From assembly GCF_005490985.1 (NCBI RefSeq), contig NZ_CP027869.1:1550001-1614000 (forward strand): 64,000 nt of DNA, written 5' to 3'. The notes beneath the pieces were generated by a model, which was not told the DNA's origin, searched no databases, and worked only from the letters and a program-made list of their open reading frames with translations. The translations under genes were made by a program, and so were the position numbers. Shown one piece after another: positions 36,966 through 45,644 of the stretch. This DNA is from Curtobacterium sp. SGAir0471. Its GTDB lineage: Bacteria; Actinomycetota; Actinomycetes; Actinomycetales; Microbacteriaceae. The first letter of the stretch is position 1. Each line of letters opens with the position of its first letter.

Positions 36966-37002
36966 CTCGTCGTCACGACGCGTGGTGCGCCGCGGGATCA
37001 GG

Positions 37003-37974
37003 TCACCAGGCGTAGTCCTCCGGCGCGGTGTCGTGTCCCGGGAAGATCTCGTCGAGGCGCGCCAGGGCCGCCTCGTCGAGACGGATGGCGACGGCGCGGA
37101 CCGCGGACTCCCACTGCTCCATCGTGCGGGGGCCGGTGATCGGGGCGGTGACGCCGGGCTGGTGCAGCAGCCACGCCAGGGCGAGCTCACCCGGGGTGTG
37201 GCCGAGCTCCTTCGCGAACGACTCGTACGCCGTGAGCTGGTCGCGGTGCCCCTCGACGTACTCGGCGCTGCGGCCGGACAGACGACGGGAGCCGTTCTCG
37301 GTCTTCTCGATGACGCCACCGAGCAGCCCGCCCTGCAGCGGCGACCACGGGATCACCCCGAGGCCGTACTCGCGCGCCGCGGGCAGCACCTCGCGCTCGA
37401 CGTCGCGGACGACGAGGTTGTAGATCGACTGCTCGCTCACCAGGCCGAGGCTGCCCCGGCGCGCGGCGGCCTCCTGCGCCTGCGCGATGTGCCAGCCGGC
37501 GAAGTTCGACGAGCCGACGTAGAGCACCTTGCCCTGCTGCACGGCGACGTCGATCGCCTGCCAGATCTCGTCCCACGGGGTCGCGCGGTCGACGTGGTGG
37601 AACTGGTAGAGGTCGACGTGATCGGTCTGCAGGCGGCGGAGGCTCGCGTCGAGCGACTGCCGGATGTTCAGCGCGCTCAGCTTGCCGCCGTTCGGCCAGT
37701 CGGTCATGTCGCCGTAGACCTTCGTGGCGAGGACGGTCTTCTCGCGCCGGCCACCGCCCTTTGCGAACCAGCGGCCGATGATCTCCTCGGTGGCGCCCTT
37801 GCCCACCGAGCCGCCGTAGCCGTTCGCCGTGTCGAAGAAGTTCACGCCGAGCTCGTGCGCCCGGTCCATGATCGCGTGCGAGTCGTCCTCGCTGGTCTCC
37901 GGTCCGAAGTTCATCGTGCCGAGCACCGCTCGTGACACCGACAACCCTGTCCGTCCGAGGTGTGTGTAGTCCAT
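37003..37974 (-). CDS. Aldo/keto reductase
   Basis: A 323-residue NADPH-dependent oxidoreductase of the AKR (TIM barrel) family. The catalytic set is visible: Asp and Tyr in FFDTANGYG, Lys in LATKVYGD and His in YQFHHVD. The cofactor end has ITGPRTMEQWES. The closest type is the YajO/Tas-like group, with unknown substrate. A weak TAGACC lies 6 bases before the ATG. Confidence 0.9.
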   Translation of the reverse strand: MDYTHLGRTGLSVSRAVLGTMNFGPETSEDDSHAIMDRAHELGVNFFDTANGYGGSVGKGATEEIIGRWFAKGGGRREKTVLATKVYGDMTDWPNGGKLSALNIRQSLDASLRRLQTDHVDLYQFHHVDRATPWDEIWQAIDVAVQQGKVLYVGSSNFAGWHIAQAQEAAARRGSLGLVSEQSIYNLVVRDVEREVLPAAREYGLGVIPWSPLQGGLLGGVIEKTENGSRRLSGRSAEYVEGHRDQLTAYESFAKELGHTPGELALAWLLHQPGVTAPITGPRTMEQWESAVRAVAIRLDEAALARLDEIFPGHDTAPEDYAW

Positions 37975-38103
37975 GGGTCCGGTCTACGCGGGTGCGGGTG
38001 TGCGAACCAGGCCCTGCGGGTGCCGGTCACGTGCGAGGCGTAGAAGGGGGTTCGCCGTTCCTGCCGGCCGACGGCATACGGTTCCACGGAGAAAGGACGC
38101 ACC

Positions 38104-38496
38104 ATGCCCGCGAAGGACGAGATCCCCAGCACCCTGCAGCGATCGCCGAAGCATGCGCAGGACATCTTCACGGAGACCCTCGACTCGGCGAACGAGACCT
38201 ACGGGCCGGGGGAACGCGCGCACCGAACCGCGTACGCCGCGGTCAAGCACGAGTACGAGAAGGTCGGCGACCACTGGGAGGAGAAGGACTCCTCCGGCCC
38301 GTCCGACACCGGCGCCGCGGGGACACGCGGGTCCGGGGAGACGCAGGGCGGCGTCGACGCGAACGCCTCGAAGGCACACCTGATGGACGTCGCGAAGCGC
38401 CTCGACATCAGCGGGCGCTCGAAGATGGACAAGGACGAGCTCGTGCAGGCGATCAAGCGAGCGAACGACCGGGCGACGGCAGCTGCGCGCAAGTGA
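38104..38496 (+). CDS. ChaB family protein with Rho N-terminal-like domain
   Basis: A 130-residue protein. Residues 1-65 are ChaB-like (IPSTLQRSPKHAQDIFTETLDSAN, HRTAYAAVKHEYEKVGDHWEEKD). A polar linker leads to a SAP/Rho-N type helical domain (HLMDVAKRLDISGRSKMDKDELVQAIKRA). ChaB was named for a cation-transport regulator in E. coli, but the actinobacterial role is not clear. The Rho-N part suggests nucleic-acid binding. The ATG follows GAAAGG. Confidence 0.85.
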   Translation: MPAKDEIPSTLQRSPKHAQDIFTETLDSANETYGPGERAHRTAYAAVKHEYEKVGDHWEEKDSSGPSDTGAAGTRGSGETQGGVDANASKAHLMDVAKRLDISGRSKMDKDELVQAIKRANDRATAAARK

Positions 38497-38571
38497 GGCG
38501 CGGCGTGTCGGCGGTCCGGCCGAGCTCGGTAGCGCATGCTCCGCGCGGCATGGGTGGTGCACGCAGGGGAG

Positions 38572-38577
38572 TAGCGT
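38572..38577 (+). promoter_or_regulatory. Putative -10 element of fabH (leaderless)
   Basis: TAGCGT ends 7 bases before the GTG at 38585, and no Shine-Dalgarno is seen. Confidence 0.45.
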
Positions 38578-38584
38578 GCCGCGG

Positions 38585-39553
38585 GTGAACACGCCAGCAC
38601 TCCGTGGCAGCCGCATCCTCGGCTTCGGCCACCACCAGCCCGACCGGGTCCTGACCAACGACGAGCTGTCGACCATGGTCGAGACGAACGACGAGTGGAT
38701 CACCACCCGCACCGGCATCAAGACCCGCCGCATCGCGGGACCGGACGACAGCGTCGTGTCGATGGCCATCGAGGCCGGCCGGATGGCCATCGCCGACGCA
38801 GGCCTCGAGCCCGCCGACATCGGACTCGTGATCGTCGCCTCGACCACACACCGCGAGCGGTCGCCGTACACGGCCGGCCGGGTCGCAGCCGCCCTCGGCA
38901 TGACGAACGGCCCGGCGCCGATCGACATCAACACCGCGTGCAGCGGCTTCGAGTACGCGATGGCCCTCGCCGACCAGTCGATCCGCGTCGGGGCATCGGA
39001 CACTGCGCTCGTGATCGGCTCGGAGACGCTGTCGAGCATCGCCGACTGGACCGACCGCTCGACCTGCGTGCTCGTGGGTGACGGCGCCGGGGCGGTCGTC
39101 ATCGGTGCCTCGGAGACGGCGGAGATCGGGCCGGTGTCGTGGGGGAGCGTGCCGCACCTCAACGAGGCCGTGCTCGTCACCCGCGATCCGGAGTACTTCA
39201 CGCAGCAGGGTCGGTCGATCTACCGGTGGGCGATCACCGAGGCCGAGGGTCACGCCCGCAAGGTCGTCGACGCCGCCGGGGTGACCCTCGACGACATCGC
39301 GGTGTTCGCGTTCCACCAGGCGAACCTCCGCATCATCGAGCCCCTCGCCGAGGCACTCGGCGGAGCGGACAAGTACGTCGTGCGCGATGTCGTCGAGTCG
39401 GGGAACACCTCTGCCGCGAGCGTGCCGCTCGGGTTGTCGAAGGCGTGGCACCGTGGGGAGCTGCCGGAGGACGCGCTCGCGCTGCTGTTCGGGTTCGGCG
39501 GTGGGTTCGCGCACGCCGGGCAGGTAGTGCGGACGCCGAAGCGGCGCGCGTGA
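38585..39553 (+). CDS. fabH: 3-oxoacyl-ACP synthase III
   Basis: A 322-residue ketoacyl synthase that condenses acyl-CoA with malonyl-ACP to start fatty acid synthesis. The triad is C119 (INTACSGFEYA), H244 (AFHQANLRI) and N274 (ESGNTSAAS). It stands alone, away from a fabD-acpP-fabF operon, so it may be a second FabH with a specialised primer such as a branched acyl-CoA. An in-frame GTG at 38576 is an alternative start. Confidence 0.9.
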   Translation: MNTPALRGSRILGFGHHQPDRVLTNDELSTMVETNDEWITTRTGIKTRRIAGPDDSVVSMAIEAGRMAIADAGLEPADIGLVIVASTTHRERSPYTAGRVAAALGMTNGPAPIDINTACSGFEYAMALADQSIRVGASDTALVIGSETLSSIADWTDRSTCVLVGDGAGAVVIGASETAEIGPVSWGSVPHLNEAVLVTRDPEYFTQQGRSIYRWAITEAEGHARKVVDAAGVTLDDIAVFAFHQANLRIIEPLAEALGGADKYVVRDVVESGNTSAASVPLGLSKAWHRGELPEDALALLFGFGGGFAHAGQVVRTPKRRA

Positions 39554-39571
39554 CGTCGTGAGCAGGTGACG

Positions 39572-39615
39572 GACGGGAGGCGCGGTGCCGGGTGGTACCG
39601 CGCCTCCCGCCCGTC
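39572..39615. repeat. Family A palindrome, copy 7
   Basis: GACGGGAGGCGCGGTGCC pairs with a right arm that ends GCGCCTCCCGCCCGTC, with three central mismatches. It lies between convergent fabH and the EcsC-like gene. Confidence 0.88.
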
Positions 39616-39745
39616 GGCGCTCCGGACGGACGCAGCAGACGTCACGGGCGGGACGGTCCCGATGGGCGTCCGTCGGTGGGTGCGACGAGCGCCCGGATGC
39701 GGTGGGCGCGCGGGTCTGTCGGGCGTTCAGCGGGCCTGAGGCCCG

Positions 39746-40711
39746 TCAGTCGCGCTCCTCCCGGTGCGGAGTGTCGGCCCACAGGTCCTCGTCGTCACGG
39801 TGCTTCCGGCGTCGGCGCTCGGCCCGGCTCGTCTTCTCTCCGGTACCGGTACCGGCACCAGCCCCGGCACCGCCGCCTGCGGTCCGACCGTTCGTCTCCT
39901 CGGCACCGCGACCGCGGGCGAGGGCACGTTCCTCCTTCGTCGGCTTCGCGGGCAGCACCACGGTGAAGTGTCGAGGAGGCATGCCGAAGCCCTCGCGCGA
40001 CGCCTGGATCACCTTGCGGCCGAGTGCATGGTTCCCGAGGCCGCCGACCGCAGCCCCGATGCCGAACGGCAGCGCCCGGCCGAGCACCGACGTGCCCTGC
40101 CGTGCGGCGAAGCGCTTGATGAACTGGTCGCGGACCTTCCCGCCGATGCCGCTCACCACCTGCTTCGGCAGCGACGAGGTCACCATCTCGCCCCAGAACG
40201 CCTGGCGGGCCTGGCCCCCGGCCGCCTGCGTCGCGAGCTGCTTCACGAGCTGCGTGCCGGGAGCGCCGAGGATCAGGGCCATCACGAGCGTGCGTGAGCG
40301 CTCGGGGTCGTCGAGCGCGATCCCGTGCACCTCGGTCACCGACTGCGCGAAGAGGGCCGTGGCCTCGAGGAACCCGACCGTCTCCGCACCGCTCAGCCCC
40401 AGCGCGGCGATCATGCCGACGCCCGGGATCACCGCACTCGCACCCACCGCGGCGCCGCCGGTCGTCACCGCCGCGAGGTACTGACGCTCGAGGATCTGGA
40501 TCACCTCGGCGGGGCTCGCGTCCGGGTGCCGGCGGCGCACCGCGTTGACGTGCGCGACCACCACCGGTCGCTGTACCGCGATGACACGGTCGAGCAGCTT
40601 CGTCCACCCGCTCGGACTGTCCGGCATGGGGGTCCGGTCGTCGCGGGTGTCGGGCTGGACCGGGGCGGGCGGCATCGGCACGATCGCCCCGTCGTTGTGC
40701 TGTCGGGCCAT
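39746..40711 (-). CDS. EcsC-like membrane-associated protein
   Basis: A 321-residue protein. A central hydrophobic segment (AAVGASAVIPGVGMIAALGLSG) and a glycine-rich C-terminal one (FAARQGTSVLGRALPFGIGAAVGG...ALGRKVI) resemble the EcsC family. The C-terminal 60 residues are low complexity with Gly-Ala and Lys-Arg runs. ATG 40711 is preferred over the further upstream start because TACCGT ends 7 bases before it, another leaderless candidate. Function unknown; the family call is tentative. Confidence 0.6.
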   Translation of the reverse strand: MARQHNDGAIVPMPPAPVQPDTRDDRTPMPDSPSGWTKLLDRVIAVQRPVVVAHVNAVRRRHPDASPAEVIQILERQYLAAVTTGGAAVGASAVIPGVGMIAALGLSGAETVGFLEATALFAQSVTEVHGIALDDPERSRTLVMALILGAPGTQLVKQLATQAAGGQARQAFWGEMVTSSLPKQVVSGIGGKVRDQFIKRFAARQGTSVLGRALPFGIGAAVGGLGNHALGRKVIQASREGFGMPPRHFTVVLPAKPTKEERALARGRGAEETNGRTAGGGAGAGAGTGTGEKTSRAERRRRKHRDDEDLWADTPHREERD

Positions 40712-40783
40712 GAGGGTGACGGTACCCGGGGGTGGTGGGAGCTCCGCTCGCACAGATCACCGAGCGCGACCGCTCCCTCGTGG

Positions 40784-41695
40784 TCACCGGCACGGCACGC
40801 CCGCCCGCAGGAGCTTCGCGCGCAGTCGCTCGGGCGCCATCAGGTCCGACCAGACGACCCGGACGACGGTGCGGACCTCGGGGAAGGACCGGACGAAGTC
40901 CTCGCGCTGCTTCTCCTGCCAGTGCGCCGCGGCGGCCTCCGGGCCCTCGCCGTACTTCGCCCGCCCGTCGACCTCGACCACGACGCCGTGGTCGGGAAAC
41001 CAGAAGTCGACGACCGCGGTCCGTTCGCCCGACCGCGTGAGCAGGTGCTGCTGCACGGGCTCCGGCGCTCCGAGCTGTCGGAAGCGCACCCGGCACACCG
41101 ACTCCGCGGGGGAGTCCGACAGCGCCGACCCCATCCCGACCGCCGTCGCCGCCTTCGTGCGCCCCTTCGGCCGGAGCAGATCGAGCTCCTGCTGCAGGTC
41201 GGCTGGTGTCGCCTGTCGCCAGCGGAGGACATGGTCGACGACGGGCAGGGCGGTGAGCAACGGGCGCGCGGCTGCGAGGTCGGTCGCGGTCCGGCTCGGG
41301 GTCGTCGTCGGCCGTCCGTGCGGGTCGCGGAACACCTTCGGTGGGCGAGCCTCGGCGCCGTGTCGGACGAACCAGGAGCTGACCCTGGTGCCGCTCGTCA
41401 GCGGATCGACGACCTGGACGCGCACGGGCCAGTCGCCGACCACCGGCAGGCCGAGCACCGCGCAGGCCGATTCGTGGCTGAGGACGTCGTGTTCGCGCAG
41501 CCGCGGGAGCGAAGCGCGGACGAGCAGGACGTGCCGCTGCTCCGGATCGAGCGCAGCGGCCGTGCCTGCCGGGACGAGCACACCCGGGCGGACACGTTCG
41601 TAGGCACCTCGCACCGTCGCCCGCTCGAGTGCCCGCCGTTCTGCGCTCGGCAGGTGTGCGGTCCGTACCAGGTCGACCTCGTCAGCTGTCCTCAT
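40784..41695 (-). CDS. DUF559-type protein with nuclease fold and AbiEi-like N-terminus
   Basis: A 303-residue protein. The C-terminal part (TAVVDFWFPDHGVVVEVDGRAKY, then Q-E-K-Q-R-E-D and VRVVWSDL) is the PD-(D/E)XK-like pattern of DUF559/very-short-patch-repair-type proteins. The N-terminal 100 residues resemble the winged-helix region of AbiEi-like antitoxins (RATVRGAYERVRPGVLVPAG, LSHESACAVLGLPV). Such proteins are common in actinobacteria as single genes with no known role. No AbiEii toxin is adjacent. Confidence 0.75.
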   Translation of the reverse strand: MRTADEVDLVRTAHLPSAERRALERATVRGAYERVRPGVLVPAGTAAALDPEQRHVLLVRASLPRLREHDVLSHESACAVLGLPVVGDWPVRVQVVDPLTSGTRVSSWFVRHGAEARPPKVFRDPHGRPTTTPSRTATDLAAARPLLTALPVVDHVLRWRQATPADLQQELDLLRPKGRTKAATAVGMGSALSDSPAESVCRVRFRQLGAPEPVQQHLLTRSGERTAVVDFWFPDHGVVVEVDGRAKYGEGPEAAAAHWQEKQREDFVRSFPEVRTVVRVVWSDLMAPERLRAKLLRAGVPCR

Positions 41696-41994
41696 GCATC
41701 GAGGGTCGTCGACAGCAGGTCACGCGCGGACGCGATCGGCGCACTCCGTGGAGAACTCTCGCCGGACGCGTGCGTGTGCAGGAGTCACGACGATCCATGC
41801 GAGTGCAACATTCGACGTCGCACTGGTCGATCGACGGGTGCGATGTCGCACGATGCGCGCGCACACGATGCGGGCGCATGGAGCGACGTTCCGCGTGTCG
41901 ATCGACGCGCGCCATGTCGAAGAACGCGCGCCGACGCGCCGACGCGAGAGCGCCGACGCAAGCCCCCCGCCCCGACGCAAGAGCGCCCCGCGCC
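41696..41994. other. 299-bp intergenic region before the flagellar locus
   Basis: No gene is supported here. It contains the 36-bp palindrome E1 and a second related GTCGATCGAC motif at about 41900. The rest shows no clear coding or promoter signal. Confidence 0.6.
41813..41848. repeat. Palindrome E, copy 1 (36 bp)
   Basis: CGACGTCGCACTGG and CGGGTGCGATGTCG form 14-base inverted arms (two mismatches) around TCGATCGA. The copy at 49903-49938 is identical at 33 of 36 positions. It lies just outside the fliW end of the flagellar locus. Confidence 0.85.
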
Positions 41995-42363
41995 CTACCG
42001 CCGCGCGAGCTCCGCGCGCAGCGGCAGGTCCTGGTCCTCGAGGATGAACTGCGCGCCGACGGCCGTCCGGGCGTGCACGACGACCGGCGCGAGCAGGTTC
42101 ACCGTGGTGCCGGACGCCCCCGGGTTCGCGACGACGAGCAGCATCGCGTCGGCGGGGTCGGTCAGGCCGATCGTCGCCGCCTGCTCGTCGGTGAGCTCGG
42201 GCGCGTAGTCGGGCAGGTGCACCGCGGCGTCGAGCAGGAAGAGCCGGGCGTCGTCGCCGTGCAGGGCGAAGAGGCCCTCGGCGCCCTCGACGGGCTCCAG
42301 GGTGAACACGGGCGCCGGCGCGAGCCCGAACGGGGGCGTGGGGAAGGTCAGGTCGATGCTCAT
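41995..42363 (-). CDS. fliW: Flagellar assembly factor FliW
   Basis: A 122-residue protein. The FliW pattern LTFPTPPFGLAPAPVFTLEPVEGAEGLFALHG and DYAPELTDEQAATIGL is clear. In Bacillus, FliW binds CsrA and flagellin so that flagellin synthesis matches its export. Here csrA, often its neighbour, is not present. The ATG overlaps the flgL stop (ATGA). Confidence 0.9.
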   Translation of the reverse strand: MSIDLTFPTPPFGLAPAPVFTLEPVEGAEGLFALHGDDARLFLLDAAVHLPDYAPELTDEQAATIGLTDPADAMLLVVANPGASGTTVNLLAPVVVHARTAVGAQFILEDQDLPLRAELARR

Positions 42364-43241
42364 CGGAGGTAGTCCATCAGGGTCGGCTGCAGGACCTTCG
42401 CGGTGACGGCGAGGGCTGCCTGGTAGGTGGTCTGCTGCACCTGCAGGTCGAGGACGGCGCCGGCGAGGTCGAGGTCCTCGATACCGGCGCGGCGGGTCTC
42501 CAGGGCGACGGACGAGGTCTTCAGGGCGTCCTGGGCGCTCAGTGCCGCCGCGTGCCGCACACCGACGTCGGCCTGCGCCGCGCGGAGCGTGCCGAACGCC
42601 GCGTCGACGTCGTTGAGCTTCGGGTTCACGTCCACACCGTTCTGCAGGTCGGCGACGATGCCGTCGATCACCGAGAAGACCGAAGACGAGCCGGAGCCGA
42701 ACGCCGCGGTTCCCGGGGTGTCCACGCGCACGGTCTGGGCGTCGCCGACCCGTCGGGACACCGCGGTCGTCGAGGCGGCGAAACCGGAGCCGGACGTGTA
42801 CGCGTCGGGTGCCGTCGACGAACCGGCGAACACCGACCGGGTGCCGTAGGTCGTGTTCGCGGCGGACTCGAGGTCGGCCTTCAGCGCCCGGAACTGCGCG
42901 ATGAACGCGTCGCGGGCGGTGTCGTCCATCACGCCGGAGTTCGCGGCCTGCACGGTCAGGTCCCGCACCGTCGCGAGCACCGAGTGCGCTCCCGACAGGG
43001 CGCTGTCGGTCGTCGCGAGCCAGCCGACGGCGTCGTCCGCGTTCCGCGCGTACTGCGCGGCGGCGGCCTGCTCCTTCCGCACCTGCATGGACGAACCGGT
43101 GCCGACCGGGTCGTCCGACGGCTTCGTGATCGCCTGCAGCGTTGTGGCACGCTGCGTGGCCTCGGCGACGCGGGCGGCGTTCGCCTGCAGCCGCTCCGTC
43201 GCCGACGCGATCGACATCTGGGTGGTCACACGGGTGATCAC
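42360..43241 (-). CDS. flgL: Flagellar hook-associated protein 3
   Basis: A 293-residue hook-filament junction protein. The N-terminal flagellin-like coil (TRVTTQMSIASATERLQANAARV, ITKPSDDPVGTGSSM) and C-terminal coil (VLDLQVQQTTYQAALAVTAKVLQ) are typical. The GTG start lies 2 bases after the flgK stop and has GGAGGGG upstream. Confidence 0.92.
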   Translation of the reverse strand: MITRVTTQMSIASATERLQANAARVAEATQRATTLQAITKPSDDPVGTGSSMQVRKEQAAAAQYARNADDAVGWLATTDSALSGAHSVLATVRDLTVQAANSGVMDDTARDAFIAQFRALKADLESAANTTYGTRSVFAGSSTAPDAYTSGSGFAASTTAVSRRVGDAQTVRVDTPGTAAFGSGSSSVFSVIDGIVADLQNGVDVNPKLNDVDAAFGTLRAAQADVGVRHAAALSAQDALKTSSVALETRRAGIEDLDLAGAVLDLQVQQTTYQAALAVTAKVLQPTLMDYLR

Positions 43242-43243
43242 GG

Positions 43244-44662
43244 TCAGCCCCTCCCGACGAGTCCGACGCGGTTGATGAGCGTGTCGAGCATCTCGTCGAC
43301 CGCGGTGAGGACGCGCGCCGCGCCCTGGTAGGCGTGCTGGTAGCTGAGCAGGGCGACGTTCTCCTCGTCGAGGTCCACGCCGGCGCCCGACTGCTGCTGG
43401 GTGCGCGCGCTGGTCAGGGCGAGCCCGGTGAGCGTCGCCTCCGATCCGGCCGTCCGGGAGGCACTGCCCACCCCCGCCACGAACGTCGCCCAGGTGCTGT
43501 CCGCACCCCCGGCGGCCGAGCCGAGTCGCGAGAGCGCGTCGGCGAACGAGTCGTCGAGTTCCCCCGCCGCGTTCCGCGTCGCCAGGCCGTCGCCGTCCGT
43601 CGGGACGACCGAGAGCCCCTGCGCCGCCGGCGTGCCCGCGGCGAGGGCGAAGAACGGCTGCCCGGTGGCCCCGGTGGGCGTGGTGCCCTTCGCGTGCTCG
43701 GTGTTCACGGTCTCGGCGAGACGGGTCGCGACCCGGTCGTACGCGGCCGAAGCCTCGGCGATCGCGCCGCCGGTGCCGCCCGAGGCCGGGGCGAGGAGCG
43801 ACAGCGCACCGCCGATCGAACCGCCGTCGAGCGTCACCGCGCCGGCGCTGCCCGAAGTCCAGCGCAGGGTGACGGCCTGCCCGTCGCCGAGACGTGCGCC
43901 GCCCTCGAGCGCGACGGTGCGGACGGTGTCGCCCTGCACGAGCGGGTTGCCGCCCAGGAGCACGTCGACGGTGCCGTCGGTGTTCGTCCGGACGGTGCCG
44001 CCCGCGAACCCGGCGATCTGCTGGGTGAGCTGGTCGCGCTGGTCGAGCAGCTCGTTCGCGTTGCCGCCGGCGGCGAGCGTCGACCGGATCTGCCCGTTCA
44101 GGTCGGCGACCTGCGCCGCGGCGTCGTTGAGCTGGTCGACCTGGGTCGCGGCGGTCGACCGGACGGTGCTCCACTGCGTGTCGAGGGCCGTCGAGCCGGC
44201 GGCCAGGGTACCCGCGACGGTGGACGCCGTGGCGATCACGGAGGAGGCGGCGCCCGCGTCGTCCGGGTGCGCTGCCAGGTCGCTCCAGGCGGACCAGAAG
44301 GCGTCGAGCTGTGCCGACAGGCCGTTCTTCCCGGGTTCGTGCAGGCCGTCCTCGATCGCCGAGAGCCCGGTCGCGCGGGTCTGCGCCCACGCCGAGGAGC
44401 CGGTCGCGGTACGGAGGCCGGCGTCGAGCGTCAGGGAGCCGAGACGGGCGATGCCGTCGATCGACACCCCCTGGCCGGCGAGGGCAGCGGTCCCGCGGAC
44501 GAAGCCGGTCTGCACGGCGGGGATCGAGGACTGAGTGACGCGCTGACGGGTGTACCCGGCGGTGCCCGCGTTCGCGATGTTCTGCCCGGTGACGTCGATG
44601 CCGGCGCGGGCCGCCGTCAGGCCGGAGTAGGCGGTCGCGAGGGATCCGAAGGTGCTGACCAC
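43244..44662 (-). CDS. flgK: Flagellar hook-associated protein 1
   Basis: A 472-residue junction protein. The N-terminus (FGSLATAYSGLTAARAGIDVTGQNIANAGTAGYTRQRV pattern) and C-terminus (LDEENVALLSYQHAYQGAARVLTAVDEML) are typical of the rod/hook/HAP family, with a variable domain between. The start is GTG, with no strong ribosome site; a GAGGGG lies further upstream. It starts four bases after flgN. Confidence 0.93.
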   Translation of the reverse strand: MVSTFGSLATAYSGLTAARAGIDVTGQNIANAGTAGYTRQRVTQSSIPAVQTGFVRGTAALAGQGVSIDGIARLGSLTLDAGLRTATGSSAWAQTRATGLSAIEDGLHEPGKNGLSAQLDAFWSAWSDLAAHPDDAGAASSVIATASTVAGTLAAGSTALDTQWSTVRSTAATQVDQLNDAAAQVADLNGQIRSTLAAGGNANELLDQRDQLTQQIAGFAGGTVRTNTDGTVDVLLGGNPLVQGDTVRTVALEGGARLGDGQAVTLRWTSGSAGAVTLDGGSIGGALSLLAPASGGTGGAIAEASAAYDRVATRLAETVNTEHAKGTTPTGATGQPFFALAAGTPAAQGLSVVPTDGDGLATRNAAGELDDSFADALSRLGSAAGGADSTWATFVAGVGSASRTAGSEATLTGLALTSARTQQQSGAGVDLDEENVALLSYQHAYQGAARVLTAVDEMLDTLINRVGLVGRG

Positions 44663-44666
44663 GGCG

Positions 44667-45152
44667 CTACAGGGTCCCCTCGAACAGGCGAGCGCCGTCG
44701 GCCCGTGAGCCGGAGCCGCCCGAGGCGTCGTAGGTCGCGGCGTCGCCGACCGAGCCGGCGAGGGTCTCCTCGGTGGCCTGCGCGGCGGTGCGGAGGAAGC
44801 GGTCGTTCTCGTCGCGGAGCGCGCCGATCTGCGTGGTCAGCTCGACCATCGCGGTCAGGTGCGCGGTGAGGATCTCACCCCAGGGGCCGTTCGGTGCGGC
44901 GGCCACCACGTCGCGCAGGGGGGCGTCCGGGTCGACGCCCCACTCCTCGGCGACGGCGGCGCTCGACGCGGCGCGCTCGAGTCCGGTGCTGCGGAGGCGC
45001 TCGAGGACCTGCTCGACCTCGCGGCTGGCGTGCGAGACCCAGCGGGAACGCCCGGCGGCGAGCAGGAGCTGCTCCTCCTCGAGCTTGAACGTGAGCAGTT
45101 CGAGCAGTTCGCGCTCGCGCCAGAGGACGGCGGACAGGTCGTTCACGCTCAT
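44667..45152 (-). CDS. flgN: Flagellar export chaperone FlgN
   Basis: A 161-residue helical protein, the chaperone for FlgK and FlgL. The pattern LSAVLWRERELLELLTFKLEEEQLLLAAG is characteristic, and the two clients follow it in the operon. The ATG has GGAG upstream. It is divergent from fliA across about 490 bp, so its promoter lies in that gap. Confidence 0.85.
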   Translation of the reverse strand: MSVNDLSAVLWRERELLELLTFKLEEEQLLLAAGRSRWVSHASREVEQVLERLRSTGLERAASSAAVAEEWGVDPDAPLRDVVAAAPNGPWGEILTAHLTAMVELTTQIGALRDENDRFLRTAAQATEETLAGSVGDAATYDASGGSGSRADGARLFEGTL

Positions 45153-45644
45153 GGCTCCTCGCTGGTGGGGTCGGGTTCGGCGACGGTCGGGTCGTGCCGG
45201 TCCGCCTTCCGGTGGACACCGGGGACTATCGACGCCGGGCCGTCCGTCGTAAGCGGACCACGGCGGTGAAGGTGAGCAGGGGTCGGGCGCGAGCGGCGGG
45301 GCGGAAGAGGGTCGAGCCTCCCGACCGCCGTTCACCGGGGGACGCGCCGTCACCCAGATCGGGGGACAGGAACGGTCGTTGCGGCCCGTGTGTCCGCCGA
45401 AGTGCGGACCGCTGGAACCCCGCGTCCCCCCGCACTGGGGACGTTCACAGCCTGCTCCTGGGGCTTCCCAGCCGATACATTCGGAACGCACCGCAGGGGC
45501 CCGCCCCCGCACCGCGTCGCAGGGGCGCGGGTGCGCCGCCCGGAGGGAACCGGGTGGTTCTTCGTCGACCGCACCGGCCTCCAGAGGGCCGGTGTCCGTC
45601 GCGCCCACGGACGGGTCAGTCAGCACGTCGACCAGGGGAAGCCA
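45153..45644. promoter_or_regulatory. 492-bp divergent regulatory region between flgN and fliA
   Basis: No gene is supported. It holds two short perfect palindromes (GTCCGC-6-GCGGAC at 45392-45409 and CGTCCCC-7-GGGGACG at 45423-45443), a GCCGATAC at 45471-45478 that resembles a sigma-28 -10, and on the minus strand a GTCGATAG about 75 bases before flgN. A small hairpin CCGGCCT/AGGGCCGG lies near 45580. Promoter positions are not certain. Confidence 0.5.
45392..45443. promoter_or_regulatory. Pair of palindromes upstream of fliA
   Basis: GTCCGC and GCGGAC are separated by 6 bases; CGTCCCC and GGGGACG are separated by 7. They lie 14 bases apart, about 200-250 bases before fliA. They may be operator sites for a flagellar regulator. 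Confidence 0.4.

Noticed and set aside
38104..38496. Read as a true transport regulator of cation antiport (chaA partner)
   Set aside because: No chaA is adjacent and a Rho-N-like domain is fused; the name ChaB is kept only as a family label.
40784..41695. Antitoxin of an AbiE-type system
   Set aside because: No AbiEii toxin gene lies next to it and the C-terminus is nuclease-like.
45265..45644. N-terminal extension of FliA from an upstream ATG at 45390
   Set aside because: The added 85 residues are low complexity and the ATG at 45645 has a ribosome site and fits sigma-28 length.
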